The notes below the pieces were generated by a model that made no database searches, was not told where the DNA came from, and saw only the letters and a program-made list of their open reading frames with translations. Shown piece after piece: positions 8,654-16,648 of a stretch of 56,057 nucleotides of DNA; position 1 is the stretch's first letter, and each line of letters starts with the position of its first letter. Made by a program: the position numbers and the translations under genes. Source of the DNA: Anaerolineales bacterium HSG25 (GTDB lineage Bacteria > Chloroflexota > Anaerolineae > 4572-78 > J111); contig JAUCGA010000030.1 of NCBI GenBank assembly GCA_030377865.1, forward strand, positions 1 to 56,057, in the 5' to 3' direction.

Positions 8654-8667
8654 TCAGGGGTAGTGGA

Positions 8668-8750
8668 GAAACACCTTCAAGGAGAACTACACACCTTGAA
8701 GGAGGCGGAGTCTTTCTCCTACGAGGTGCGATAGCTCCTCGTAGGTGGTA
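8668..8750 (+). repeat. Triple-hairpin repeat, copy 3 (right border of the ATPase block)
   Basis: The stems CACCTTCAAGG/CCTTGAAGG and CTCCTACGAGG/CCTCGTAGG are both intact here. The copy lies between the second ATPase gene and the TPR lipoprotein. Together with copies 1 and 2 it gives the order repeat-gene-repeat-gene-repeat, with a period of about 1.86 kb for the gene-plus-repeat unit. Confidence 0.75.
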
Positions 8751-8765
8751 AATTAAGGAGACATT

Positions 8766-11384
8766 ATGAAATACAGATTTATCACCATATTAATTGTTCT
8801 ACTCATCACCGGCACCGCCTGTGGCTTTGGCGGTGATGAACCCACCGAGGAGCCACAGGCTCCACCGCCAACTGAGGCACCCGCGGAGGTCGAACCGACG
8901 GATACTCCTGAGCCGGAACTATCGGCCGAGGAGTTGTATGGGCAGGGCGAAGCCGCCTACGATGCGGGTAACTTTAGCGAGGCGATTGAACTATTTGACC
9001 AAGCCATCGAACTGGATGATGAGTTTGCTAACGCCTATAACAATCGAGGCTTGTCTTACTATGAACTGGGTGAATCTAATCAAGCCTTGGCCGATTTTAA
9101 TCAGGCTATAAAGTTGGCTGGCGATGACAGTACGCCCTACAACAATCGTGGTATTGTCTACGATGATTTGGGCAACTATGATCAGGCTCTAACCGACTAT
9201 GATCAAGCGATAGCCCTCGACGACTCAGACCCATTGTTTTACAATAATCGGGGGGTTACGCATGGTAATTTGGGTGATTATGAGAGTGCCTTGGCTGACT
9301 TTAATACTTCGCTTGAATTGGATGATGCTTATGCCTTGGCCTACTCAAATCGGGGTGAGATCTATTACAACTTAGATGATCATGTCTCGGCTTTGGCTGA
9401 CTACGACACCGCGATTGAACTTGATCCCGAACTGAAACGAGCCTATAATGATCGCGGCTTTATCTACTATCTGCTCGATGAATATGATTTGGCTCTGGCT
9501 GATTTTGAACAGGCATTAGAGATTGACCCCGAATACGTGTCGGCTTACTATCAACGAGGGTTGCTCTATTCGACCATGGAAGAGTACGATTTGGCCTTGG
9601 CTGATTTGGATCAAGCAATTGAACTTGACCCTGAATCTGCGGAAGTTTATTACTACCGTGGCTTCACCTACTATCAACAAGATGATTACGAAAAGGCCAT
9701 TGCTGACTTTGATGAAGCAATTGTGCGGAATGAGTTGTACGACGCGGCCTATTACTATCGAGGGCTGACTCATCAGCATTTAGAAAATCACGAGGCGGCC
9801 GTTGTTGATTTAAGCCAATCTATTGAGCTTGATTCCAGCTATGCCGATACCTACTACTATCGTGGGCTGTCTTATGCCAGTTTGGCCGATTCTGCCTCGG
9901 CTCGGAGCGATTTTGAGACGGTGATAGAACTGTCCGACAATTCTGACCTGCAAGCCATCGCCGAAGCCGAACTGCTGGCTTTAGGTGCTGATTCTGGCGA
10001 GGGATGGGAGGAGATGGTCTCCCAAGATGGTGGATTTTCAGTCATGATTCCACCCGGCGGTGAACCGATTGAAGAACTACAGGCCGATGGCATGAGCCTG
10101 TTTGGCTCTGATTTTGGTGAATCGGCCTATATAGTTATGTATAGCCCCTTACCGACTGGAGCATCTGAGGTTGACCCAGAAGAGTTGTTAGATAGCTCTC
10201 AGGAGAGTATCTTCAATGATCCTGACAATGAATTGGTCAGCACCGAAAGTGTAACCTTGGGCGATTATGTCGGGCGACGGGTTATTTTTACGGGTGACAG
10301 TGACGGGGAACCTATGCGGTTTAGTAGCCAAATGTATATCATCGGGGACAAATTGTATCAGATTATGCTCGTCACCCCCGAAGCTGACGATAATCCAGCC
10401 AACATCATGCGATATTGGGAATCGTTCCAACTGCTTGCTGGTGAGACAACGGTTGAAGATAGCGATTCGTCAAGCCTGCCCTCAAGCTCTAACTGGGAGA
10501 CATTTATCAGTCCAGAGGGCAGTTTTTCGGTCGATATGCCCAGCACCCCCACCGAGCAAGATTTGGGGGGGAGCATTATGTACATGTCTGAGCCAGAAGC
10601 GGGCATGGCCTACGCCGTGGGCTATATCGACCTGCCGAGCGATTCCTTTAGTGACACTGAAATCGATGCTATTTTAGAGAACACCGAAGAGGGGTTTTTG
10701 GGGGACAAAGAGCTGGTTAGCAGTGAAAAAATTGACCTAGATGGGTACGCAGGACGCGAGATAGTGGTCGTCGGGCCAAGCGGTACAGATAATACACTCA
10801 CATATTCTTTGCGGTTGTACATTGTTGGTGATAAACTGTATCAACTACTCGTCACTGCGATAGATGAGAAACAGCCGGAGGTGGAGCTAGAGCGTTTTTG
10901 GAATTCCTTTATCCTGCTTGACGCTTCATCCGCCGCACCTAGCGAAAACGCCGCGCCTGAGCCTGCATCCGGTTCTGGCGATATAGCTCAAATTGGGGAC
11001 GGGGTTCCGGTGGCCGATTTAGTTGTCACCGTTAACCGAGTCGAAGAGATAGACGGCTCTGACTTTATTCAACCAGAGGATGGCAACATCTATTTAGCTG
11101 TTGAGGTCACAGTCGCCAATACCGGCGCAGAAGAGGAGATTATTGCCAGTATTATCTCCATGTCCCTAACTGATGGAGCCGGAAACATCTATGAAGAAAG
11201 CCTAATGGCCTCGGTGGTTATCAGCGACAATGGCAATGATTTTGTGGCCGAAATTCCTGCTGGTGGTTCAAACACGGGCATGGTCGGCTTTGAAATTCCC
11301 GCCACGGCTACGGAGCTAACCTTTATGTTTGATGAAGATCCATTTTTAGACCATAACATAATCTCTATATCGTTAGGACGATAG
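8766..11384 (+). CDS. Large lipoprotein: TPR array, two repeated outer domains and a DUF4352-like domain
   Basis: The 872-residue protein begins with a lipoprotein signal ending TGTAC19, so it should be anchored on the outer face of the membrane. A Pro/Thr/Glu linker precedes about ten TPR units (residues about 55-395) whose recurring signature is ALADFDQAIELD. Two copies of a roughly 130-residue domain follow, each opening with a W-E-x-(M/F)-(V/I)-S motif and FSV(M/D)(I/M)P (residues about 415-555 and 575-720). These resemble the PsbP/DUF1795-type fold. The C-terminal 120 residues (GDGVPVADLVVTVNRVEE, then YLAVEVTVANTG) look like a DUF4352 immunoglobulin-like domain. AAGGAGAC precedes the ATG. 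The role is unknown; the architecture suggests a surface scaffold. A family D element begins immediately after the stop. Confidence 0.85.
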   Translation: MKYRFITILIVLLITGTACGFGGDEPTEEPQAPPPTEAPAEVEPTDTPEPELSAEELYGQGEAAYDAGNFSEAIELFDQAIELDDEFANAYNNRGLSYYELGESNQALADFNQAIKLAGDDSTPYNNRGIVYDDLGNYDQALTDYDQAIALDDSDPLFYNNRGVTHGNLGDYESALADFNTSLELDDAYALAYSNRGEIYYNLDDHVSALADYDTAIELDPELKRAYNDRGFIYYLLDEYDLALADFEQALEIDPEYVSAYYQRGLLYSTMEEYDLALADLDQAIELDPESAEVYYYRGFTYYQQDDYEKAIADFDEAIVRNELYDAAYYYRGLTHQHLENHEAAVVDLSQSIELDSSYADTYYYRGLSYASLADSASARSDFETVIELSDNSDLQAIAEAELLALGADSGEGWEEMVSQDGGFSVMIPPGGEPIEELQADGMSLFGSDFGESAYIVMYSPLPTGASEVDPEELLDSSQESIFNDPDNELVSTESVTLGDYVGRRVIFTGDSDGEPMRFSSQMYIIGDKLYQIMLVTPEADDNPANIMRYWESFQLLAGETTVEDSDSSSLPSSSNWETFISPEGSFSVDMPSTPTEQDLGGSIMYMSEPEAGMAYAVGYIDLPSDSFSDTEIDAILENTEEGFLGDKELVSSEKIDLDGYAGREIVVVGPSGTDNTLTYSLRLYIVGDKLYQLLVTAIDEKQPEVELERFWNSFILLDASSAAPSENAAPEPASGSGDIAQIGDGVPVADLVVTVNRVEEIDGSDFIQPEDGNIYLAVEVTVANTGAEEEIIASIISMSLTDGAGNIYEESLMASVVISDNGNDFVAEIPAGGSNTGMVGFEIPATATELTFMFDEDPFLDHNIISISLGR

Positions 11385-11428
11385 TAGAGTTGTTCGGAAA
11401 TAAAGGAGTGCAAAAGTTTCTTGCTTTT

Positions 11429-11531
11429 TGTGGTGGTCAGCTTGATGTTGAAAATGGAGTGCAACGGGTTTAGCCGTTGCCAAAAGCAATGGCTAAACCC
11501 ATTGCACTCCAACATCATCTTGACCACTACA
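11429..11531 (+). mobile_element. Family C element, copy 1 (103 bp), 15-bp target duplication
   Basis: The ends TGTGGTGGTCAGCTTGATG and CATCATCTTGACCACTACA are inverted repeats. The direct repeat AAGTTTCTTGCTTTT stands at 11414-11428 and again at 11532-11546. The undisturbed target is seen in the sister family D element near 52160. The core palindrome (GGGTTTAGCCGTTGC / GCAATGGCTAAACCC) differs completely from the core of the other family C copy. Confidence 0.88.
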
Positions 11532-11572
11532 AAGTTTCTTGCTTTTGCATGTTTATTTCTGGCAAAAGCAAG

Positions 11573-11663
11573 GTAAATATTCAGTGAACTCGCCAGAAAG
11601 AGTGTCAGAAACCCGATTTCTTTAAGAAATCGGGTTTCTAGGGCTACTTTACTGAACTTTTAC
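11573..11663 (+). mobile_element. Family A element, copy 2 (91 bp), 7-bp duplication
   Basis: GTAAATATTCAGT...ACTGAACTTTTAC is bordered by AAGCAAG at 11566-11572 and 11664-11670. The empty site GGCAAAAGCAAGAAGC exists at 52204-52219, confirming that the element was inserted with duplication of the target. Confidence 0.9.
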
Positions 11664-11748
11664 AAGCAAGAAGCTTTTGCACTCCGTGTGATCTCAATTT
11701 TGAGTTTTTATGAGATAATTAGTTGTTGCCGAACAGATATAGTGTTAT

Positions 11749-11796
11749 TGTGTGTTGTATATTGCGTAGTGCGTACATTATGCAATACGCAACACG
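11749..11796. repeat. Palindrome ahead of ccmH
   Basis: GTGTTGTATATTGCG and CGCAATACGCAACAC units face each other. This is the same theme as the palindrome between ccmE and ccmF. An extended ccmH reading from 11688 would translate it, which argues for the later ATG at 11811. Confidence 0.6.
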
Positions 11797-11810
11797 AGTT
11801 TAGTAAATCT

Positions 11811-12335
11811 ATGAATCGCAAAAAACAGACCATTATTCACTATCCACTATCCACTATCCATTATTCACTATTCACTATCCTCTTTCTGGTTCTTGCCATT
11901 ACCTTTCTTTTCCCTACTCTTTTATTGGCGCAAGAAGGACCAACGCTCGACGAGATTAACGAGGTGGCTCAGGAGTTAAACTGCCCCACCTGTTCGGGAC
12001 TTAGTCTGTCCGACTGTCCGACGATCACTTGTCAGCAATGGAAAGACCAGATTAAAGACCTGTTGGTCGAAGGATACACCCCACAAGAAGTCTTAGACCA
12101 TTTTTCAATCCAATATGGTCAACAAGTATTACAAGAACCACCCACTAGCGGAATTACACTCTGGTTGTGGGCTTTGCCTGTGGTAACCTTAATCATTGGT
12201 GGAGGCTGGCTCTTCTATACCATGCGACGCTGGCAAACTATTGCCCCCAAATCGGCTACTTCAGAGGTCAACGACACCTCAGCAACTACGACCGATGATT
12301 ATCTTGGACAAGTTGAACAGGATTTAATTAACTAA
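11811..12335 (+). CDS. ccmH: Cytochrome c maturation thiol protein CcmH, four-cysteine variant
   Basis: CcmH reduces and presents the CxxCH cysteines of apocytochrome c to CcmF. The 174-residue product has an N-terminal membrane or signal segment ending near LLLAQEG. The CcmH domain (LDEINEVAQELNCPTCSGLSL) follows, then a membrane helix at about 118-140 and a short cytoplasmic tail. The active pair is C58-P-T-C61 where the family usually has RCxxCQ. Two further cysteines (C69, C74) follow, a variant pattern. The ATG at 11811 starts the signal segment. Codons 8-23 fall in a degenerate CACTATC-type simple repeat, so the true start could lie slightly later. The stop is next to the remains of a family E element. 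Confident family call. Confidence 0.87.
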   Translation: MNRKKQTIIHYPLSTIHYSLFTILFLVLAITFLFPTLLLAQEGPTLDEINEVAQELNCPTCSGLSLSDCPTITCQQWKDQIKDLLVEGYTPQEVLDHFSIQYGQQVLQEPPTSGITLWLWALPVVTLIIGGGWLFYTMRRWQTIAPKSATSEVNDTSATTTDDYLGQVEQDLIN

Positions 12336-12372
12336 GAGCGCGAGAGATTGGTTCAATCTCTAAGATTGCTTA

Positions 12373-12529
12373 GGAAGTTCCAGAATTTAAAACCTCCCAA
12401 AACCATTGTGACACTCTACCCCCTCCCAGCCTCCCCCTGCAAGGGGGAGGAGCCGCTTCCCCCCTTGCAGGGGGGACTGAGGGGTAGAGACTCTGCTCAA
12501 TTTGGGAGATTTATTTTCTTGGAATTGCG
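12373..12529 (+). mobile_element. Family B element, copy 3 (157 bp), TTA duplication
   Basis: GGAAGTTCC at the left and GGAATTGCG at the right are bordered by TTA at 12370-12372 and 12530-12532. The GC-rich core is of the CTGCAAGGGGGAGG type. An open frame across it is only a by-product of the palindrome. Confidence 0.85.
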
Positions 12530-12532
12530 TTA

Positions 12533-12680
12533 GTACCCGACATGCTGATTAAACAAAAATTTTTCGACAGGACCTACGACAGGATTGACAGGATTTTTTG
12601 CCTTTAATCTTGTTAATTCTGTTAATCCTGTCAGATATTCTTTTGTGTTTAGTTGAGACTAAAAAACCTTGTTGGGTAAC
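12533..12680 (+). mobile_element. Family G element, copy 1, with a CAGGATT-type core
   Basis: The ends GTACCCGACA and TGTTGGGTAAC match, inverted, the ends of the element at 40037-40181. The core consists of GACAGGATTGACAGGATTTTTT and its near complement ending TTAATCCTGTCAG. The same core stands alone at 48857-49030, without these ends. Confidence 0.65.
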
Positions 12681-12686
12681 AATATC

Positions 12687-12777
12687 GTAAATATTCAGTG
12701 AACTCGCCAGAAAGAGCGTCAGAAACCAGATTTCTCAAAGAAATCAGGTTTCTAGGGCGGCATTACTGAACTTTTAC
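12687..12777 (+). mobile_element. Family A element, copy 3 (91 bp), 8-bp duplication
   Basis: The 91-bp element has family A ends and the inner AGAAACC hairpin. ACAATATC is present at 12679-12686 and 12778-12785, a perfect 8-bp target duplication. Confidence 0.92.
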
Positions 12778-12824
12778 ACAATATCTTTAAGATTGAACCA
12801 ATTTAGCATCGCGTGTATAACTTT

Positions 12825-13385
12825 ATGACTCAAACAACAACTCAGCCTAAACAAGCAACATTTGATAAAAATATCGTCTTAATTATCGGCCTACTGCTCT
12901 TGGTCGGATTGATTGTTATTTCGGCAATTAATTTGCAAAATATCGAATCCACCGACCTGAACGGCCAAGTCGCATCTGATTTTACTTTGCCCCTTTTCGA
13001 CCAGTTTGAAGGTGAGTCGATTACTTTGTCTGACCTACGCGGGCAGGTGGTCGTGGTCAATTTTTGGGCCAGTTGGTGTGTCGAATGTTACAAAGAGGCG
13101 GATCTATTGGAACAGATATGGCGAGACTACAAAGATAAAGGCGTTATTTTTATTGGGGTCGATCATCTGGACACCGAAAAACCGGCCCTAGAGTATATCG
13201 AAAGATATAACATCACCTATCCCAATGGGCCAGACCTTGGCGATAAAATCTCTCAGGAATATGCCATTACCGGAGTTCCTGAAACTTTTTTTATTGACAA
13301 AGAAGGCAACATTGCCCATGTCCAGATTGGCCCCATCAAACACCACAGTTTGATCACCCTGCTAGATAAACTCGTGGCTCAATAG
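12825..13385 (+). CDS. ccmG: Thiol:disulfide oxidoreductase CcmG/TlpA-type
   Basis: The 186-residue membrane-tethered thioredoxin-fold protein has an N-terminal membrane helix at about 15-36 and a redox motif W-C85-V-E-C88 in VVVNFWASWCVECY. The cis-proline loop follows in TGVPETFFID. Proteins of this group keep the apocytochrome haem-binding cysteines, or CcmH, reduced on the outer face, drawing electrons from CcdA. ccdA lies further down the same cluster. The ATG at 12825 was chosen over a GTG at 12813, which lies next to the family E remnant. The ccmI-like gene follows after 10 bases. The function within cytochrome maturation is strongly supported by context; the exact partner is inferred. 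Confidence 0.9.
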   Translation: MTQTTTQPKQATFDKNIVLIIGLLLLVGLIVISAINLQNIESTDLNGQVASDFTLPLFDQFEGESITLSDLRGQVVVVNFWASWCVECYKEADLLEQIWRDYKDKGVIFIGVDHLDTEKPALEYIERYNITYPNGPDLGDKISQEYAITGVPETFFIDKEGNIAHVQIGPIKHHSLITLLDKLVAQ

Positions 13386-13395
13386 GAACTTTATT

Positions 13396-14076
13396 ATGGA
13401 TTTCGTAACCTTAATTATCATCATTATTTTGATTGGCTGTGCTTTGGCCTTGATTTTAGTACCAGTTTGGCAGTCGCAACAGCAATTACCAGAAACTACC
13501 ACGCAAACCACTCAGCCATTCGCTAACCGTTTACATGAATATAATCTTCGCTATGAGACCACACTGGCGAACATAAAAGAGTTAATGTTCGATTATGAAG
13601 TCGGCAAAATCTCTACTGATGATTATCAGGCCTTGTTAAAAGCGAGTAAACTGGAGGCGGCCAAAACTCGTCAACAGATTGACCATTTTACCACTGGAGT
13701 TGAAGCGGCTAACCAATTTGCTTTGGATGCCAAAGCAGAGATGATGATTAAACAAGCCCAAACAACCTCTGCTACGGACGAGACAGCCGTTATTAACGCG
13801 GTCGAGGCAGAACTTAAGCGGCTCAAAGCAACTAAAATCAAAAAGGGCGAGTTAAGTTGTCTCAACTGTGGGCAACCTCATCAACCACATGACGCATTTT
13901 GTGCTGGCTGTGGTGAAACAATTGCCTCGCCGACTTCCTCAAAACAAATAAGCGTTGTATCTTGCCCCAATTGTGGGCAGGATGTGCAGGCCAATGATGT
14001 CTTCTGTGCCAAATGTGGGCAGTCACTTGGACCATCATCACCAACTAATAATCCGGCAAAACTATATCTATCATGA
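13396..14076 (+). CDS. CcmI-like membrane protein with two C-terminal double-cysteine zinc ribbons
   Basis: The 226-residue protein has an N-terminal membrane helix at about 4-26. A helical stretch follows with FDYEVGKISTDDYQALL, similar to the N-terminal segment of CcmI-type cytochrome biogenesis proteins. In place of the TPR domain usual in CcmI it ends with two zinc ribbons: CLNCGQ...CAGCGE (about 155-174) and CPNCGQ...CAKCGQ (about 195-214). Such ribbons normally bind zinc structurally and often mediate assembly. The gene is packed between ccmG and the di-haem cytochrome, and its stop overlaps the next start by ATGA. A role as a CcmI substitute is inference. Confidence 0.78.
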   Translation: MDFVTLIIIIILIGCALALILVPVWQSQQQLPETTTQTTQPFANRLHEYNLRYETTLANIKELMFDYEVGKISTDDYQALLKASKLEAAKTRQQIDHFTTGVEAANQFALDAKAEMMIKQAQTTSATDETAVINAVEAELKRLKATKIKKGELSCLNCGQPHQPHDAFCAGCGETIASPTSSKQISVVSCPNCGQDVQANDVFCAKCGQSLGPSSPTNNPAKLYLS

Positions 14077-15836
14077 AAAAACTATCATATATTACATCTA
14101 CTAATGCTATCTCTTTCTTTTGTAGCGGGATGATTGGCTGTTTGTTATTGTTTATTTTGATTAGTCTATCGCATGGAACGGCAAGCGCGCAAGAACCAAT
14201 AAGTGGGCCTTCTGCAATCGAAGGGCAAGCCTTGTGGAGCGAGAACTGCACGCCCTGTCATGGACAAACTGGCGTGGGAGATGGCTCAACCGCGGCCTCA
14301 ATTGCAGGCCCATTACCGGACTTTACCGACCCCGCCTTTATTCAAGAGGTTGTGCCCACAGACTATCTTGAGACGATCAAAGAGGGGCGGATAGAGAACA
14401 TGATGCCACCTTGGAAAGGTCGCTTTTCTGACGAGCAGATATGGAATTTGATCGCGTACGTACTATTGTTGAGTACTTCTCAAGCCGACCTTGAGGCAGG
14501 ACAGGCTACGTATGCTCAAAATTGTGCCAGTTGTCATGGCGAAAATGGCACGGGTGAGGAGACGAATCTGCCCGATTTTCAAGATTGGCAAAGCCTAAGT
14601 CAGCAAAGTTTGAGCGTTATTCAGACCGCTTATAGCCAATCTTTAGCCCATGATGATGTGGCGACCATGTCGGACGATGAGACTTGGCAGACCTTGGTTT
14701 ACCTGCGTACCTTGGCCTTTGCCCAGCCTCGCATCGATGGTATCTTAACCGGACAACTTATCAATCGAACCACCGACCAGCCCATGCCCGACATGGTGGT
14801 TAAACTTCATCTGTTGCAGAACAAGGCTCGGCTTGAAACCCTCACCGCGCAAACTGATGCTGATGGAAACTACACATTCTCCGACTTGCCGACATCTCCC
14901 TTAATTGAGTACATGGTCGAGGCGGTGTATGAGGATATATTCTATCTCAGCCAAGAACCCGCCTCCTTTGCTCCGGCAGAGAATCTGTTGACTCTTGATG
15001 TGGAGGTATACGACACCACCACCACCGATCCGGGAATCAACATCACCCAACTTCATTACCTCATCTCTCTGTCGCCGATCGAGATTCGGATTGACCAGAT
15101 TATGGTTGTTGGTAACAGCGGTCAAGAGACTTATATCGGGCAGGATGGCAAAACGTTTCAGTTTACATTGCCTGCTGAGGCAGAGGGTATCACCTTCCAG
15201 AACGATACAACTGGCAGTCGATTTGTCCCCACAGACGATGGTTACACCGACACCGAGCCGATTGCTCCCGGTACTGAAGGGGCTTCGATTGTGGTCACAT
15301 ACTTTATTCCGCATGACGGCGATAGTAGTTCCTTGACCATGCCCATCTCTGCTGATGTGGATCATGTTAGTGCGCTGATGCAAGACCAAGGCGCGACTTT
15401 AACCAGTGACCGACTTGAGTTTGCCAACAAACGCCAAATTCAAGACCAGCTATATTCGCTATTTACTGGCGAGAATTTGGAGGGAGGGACTGACTTTGCA
15501 TTAACCATAAGCGACCTAGACAACCTAACCTTTACCCCACCGGGCGGAGACCCCTCCGCTCCAGCCGCGGTGGCTTCGATTTTATCAAACGGGCCACTTG
15601 AGCAGACTACATGGTTAGCCATTATTATGGCTCTAGGCGGGCTGTCGGCGTTGCTGGCGGTGATATTTTATCCGACCATATACCCTCAACCAGAAAATGA
15701 CGAAACCAAGCAGAAACGCCTCTTGCTGATGTTGGTTCGCCTAGACGAAATGGCCGAAGCTGGAGAACTAGACGAAACAGTCTATCACCGCGCCAGAGCC
15801 AAATATAAGGCCGAGTTGATTCAGGTTATTCAATGA
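14073..15836 (+). CDS. Membrane-anchored di-haem cytochrome c with a carboxypeptidase-regulatory-like domain
   Basis: The 587-residue protein has an N-terminal signal or anchor (about 14-40) and two cytochrome c domains. Haem motifs are C59-T-P-C62-H63 and C151-A-S-C154-H155, with a candidate axial Met in ENMMPPW. From about residue 228 a beta-sandwich of the carboxypeptidase regulatory-like type begins (GQLINRTTDQPMPDMVVKL). A further extracellular region leads to a C-terminal membrane helix (about 510-530) and a cytoplasmic tail with a helical hairpin. It overlaps the genes on both sides by ATGA, so it is part of the maturation operon and is probably both a client and a working electron carrier. 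The fusion of haem and sugar- or ligand-binding-like domains is uncommon. Confidence 0.87.
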   Translation: MKKLSYITSTNAISFFCSGMIGCLLLFILISLSHGTASAQEPISGPSAIEGQALWSENCTPCHGQTGVGDGSTAASIAGPLPDFTDPAFIQEVVPTDYLETIKEGRIENMMPPWKGRFSDEQIWNLIAYVLLLSTSQADLEAGQATYAQNCASCHGENGTGEETNLPDFQDWQSLSQQSLSVIQTAYSQSLAHDDVATMSDDETWQTLVYLRTLAFAQPRIDGILTGQLINRTTDQPMPDMVVKLHLLQNKARLETLTAQTDADGNYTFSDLPTSPLIEYMVEAVYEDIFYLSQEPASFAPAENLLTLDVEVYDTTTTDPGINITQLHYLISLSPIEIRIDQIMVVGNSGQETYIGQDGKTFQFTLPAEAEGITFQNDTTGSRFVPTDDGYTDTEPIAPGTEGASIVVTYFIPHDGDSSSLTMPISADVDHVSALMQDQGATLTSDRLEFANKRQIQDQLYSLFTGENLEGGTDFALTISDLDNLTFTPPGGDPSAPAAVASILSNGPLEQTTWLAIIMALGGLSALLAVIFYPTIYPQPENDETKQKRLLLMLVRLDEMAEAGELDETVYHRARAKYKAELIQVIQ

Positions 15837-16540
15837 TTGAACTGCGTAACATTAGCAAAGCCTTTGGCAGTCGTATCGTTCTCCGCAAAGTTAATTTGAC
15901 TATCAATGAAGGTGATTTTGTGACCCTTATGGGGCCAAACGGGGTTGGCAAAACGACACTCCTACATCTCATCGCGACCTTAAGTAAACCGACTGCCGGA
16001 ACAATTCTCATAAATGGTTATGATCTGGCCGATTCAGCCAGCCAACTGCGGCGTTTTATCGGCGTAGTCTCGCACAAAACCTTGCTGTATGATGATCTGA
16101 CCGCCATGCAAAATCTATCCTTTTATGCCCAAATGTATGATGTGGTCGATTCATCAATTCGTATAGAGTCGTTGTTAAAACAGGTCGGCTTGTGGGGACG
16201 GCAGAATGATCTGGTGCGGACATATTCGCGAGGTATGCAACAGCGTCTCTCAATAGCCAGAGCCTTGCTCCACAATCCACCGATTCTGATTCTCGATGAG
16301 CCGGACACCGGTTTAGATCAACATGCTACACAACAGTTGGGCGACCTGCTGACCGAGATGGGGGGGGATTCTGCTGGTTCTTCTGAAAACAGCAATAAAC
16401 GAACCACCATGATGACTACCCACAACCTCGATTGGGGCGTGTCGATGGGCAATCGAGCCGTGGTGTTGGCTAAGGGGCAAGTGGCTTATGATTCGCAAGG
16501 CGGCGAGATTTCCATGACTCAGGTGCGGGAGTATTATTAA
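15833..16540 (+). CDS. ccmA: Haem exporter ABC ATPase CcmA
   Basis: CcmA is the ATPase of the CcmABCD complex, which releases holo-CcmE from CcmC using ATP. The 235-residue protein has Walker A GPNGVGKTT, the signature segment YSRGMQQRLSIARALL, Walker B ILILDEPDTGLD and a switch histidine in MTTHNLDWG. The start overlaps the cytochrome stop by ATGA. Three codons before the end the sequence becomes unremarkable, and the TAA stop touches the left end of a family E element. ccmB follows after that element. Confidence 0.93.
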   Translation: MIELRNISKAFGSRIVLRKVNLTINEGDFVTLMGPNGVGKTTLLHLIATLSKPTAGTILINGYDLADSASQLRRFIGVVSHKTLLYDDLTAMQNLSFYAQMYDVVDSSIRIESLLKQVGLWGRQNDLVRTYSRGMQQRLSIARALLHNPPILILDEPDTGLDQHATQQLGDLLTEMGGDSAGSSENSNKRTTMMTTHNLDWGVSMGNRAVVLAKGQVAYDSQGGEISMTQVREYY

Positions 16541-16639
16541 GGAATGAGGTCTAAATAAGTTGCGCGTTCTAGAGTGGTTCAATCTTTAAGATTAAACCAC
16601 TCTCATGACGAACTGCACAAGTTAATTAATCCCGATTCC
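16541..16639 (+). mobile_element. Family E element between ccmA and ccmB (99 bp)
   Basis: GGAATGAGGTCTAAATAAG at the left and the imperfect complement ending CCCGATTCC at the right enclose the hairpin GAGTGGTTCAATCTTTAAG/TTAAACCACTC. The element separates two genes that are normally coupled. It also encodes the first residues of the longest possible ccmB frame. Confidence 0.75.
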
Positions 16640-16648
16640 TCAACCACT

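Larger units (their letters stand above)
11386..11740 (-). mobile_element. Family D element with nested family C and family A insertions, AGT duplication
   Basis: The left end AGAGTTGTTCGG and the right end CCGAACAGATAT are flanked by AGT at 11383-11385 and 11741-11743. The original core, a palindrome around AAAAGC..TTCTTGCTTTTGCATG, is preserved uninterrupted in the copy at 52112-52249. Here it is broken first by the family C element at 11429-11531 and then by the family A element at 11573-11663, each with its own target duplication. The element lies directly at the stop of the TPR lipoprotein gene. Confidence 0.85.
12352..12806 (+). mobile_element. Split family E hairpin hosting three nested elements
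   Basis: The left half GAGATTGGTTCAATCTCTAAG (12352-12366 region) and the right half AAGATTGAACCAATTT (12789-12804) together rebuild the hairpin found intact at 48412-48443. Between them lie family B (12373-12529), family G (12533-12680) and family A (12687-12777). This is a four-family composite in about 450 bp of the ccmH-ccmG gap. Confidence 0.75.

Noticed and set aside
11688..11810. Upstream extension of ccmH
   Set aside because: The added residues are encoded by the end of a family D element and a palindrome. The ATG at 11811 precedes the signal segment.
12348..12533. Open frame across the ccmH-ccmG gap
   Set aside because: It runs through the family E hairpin and the GC-rich family B palindrome and has no homology or start signal.
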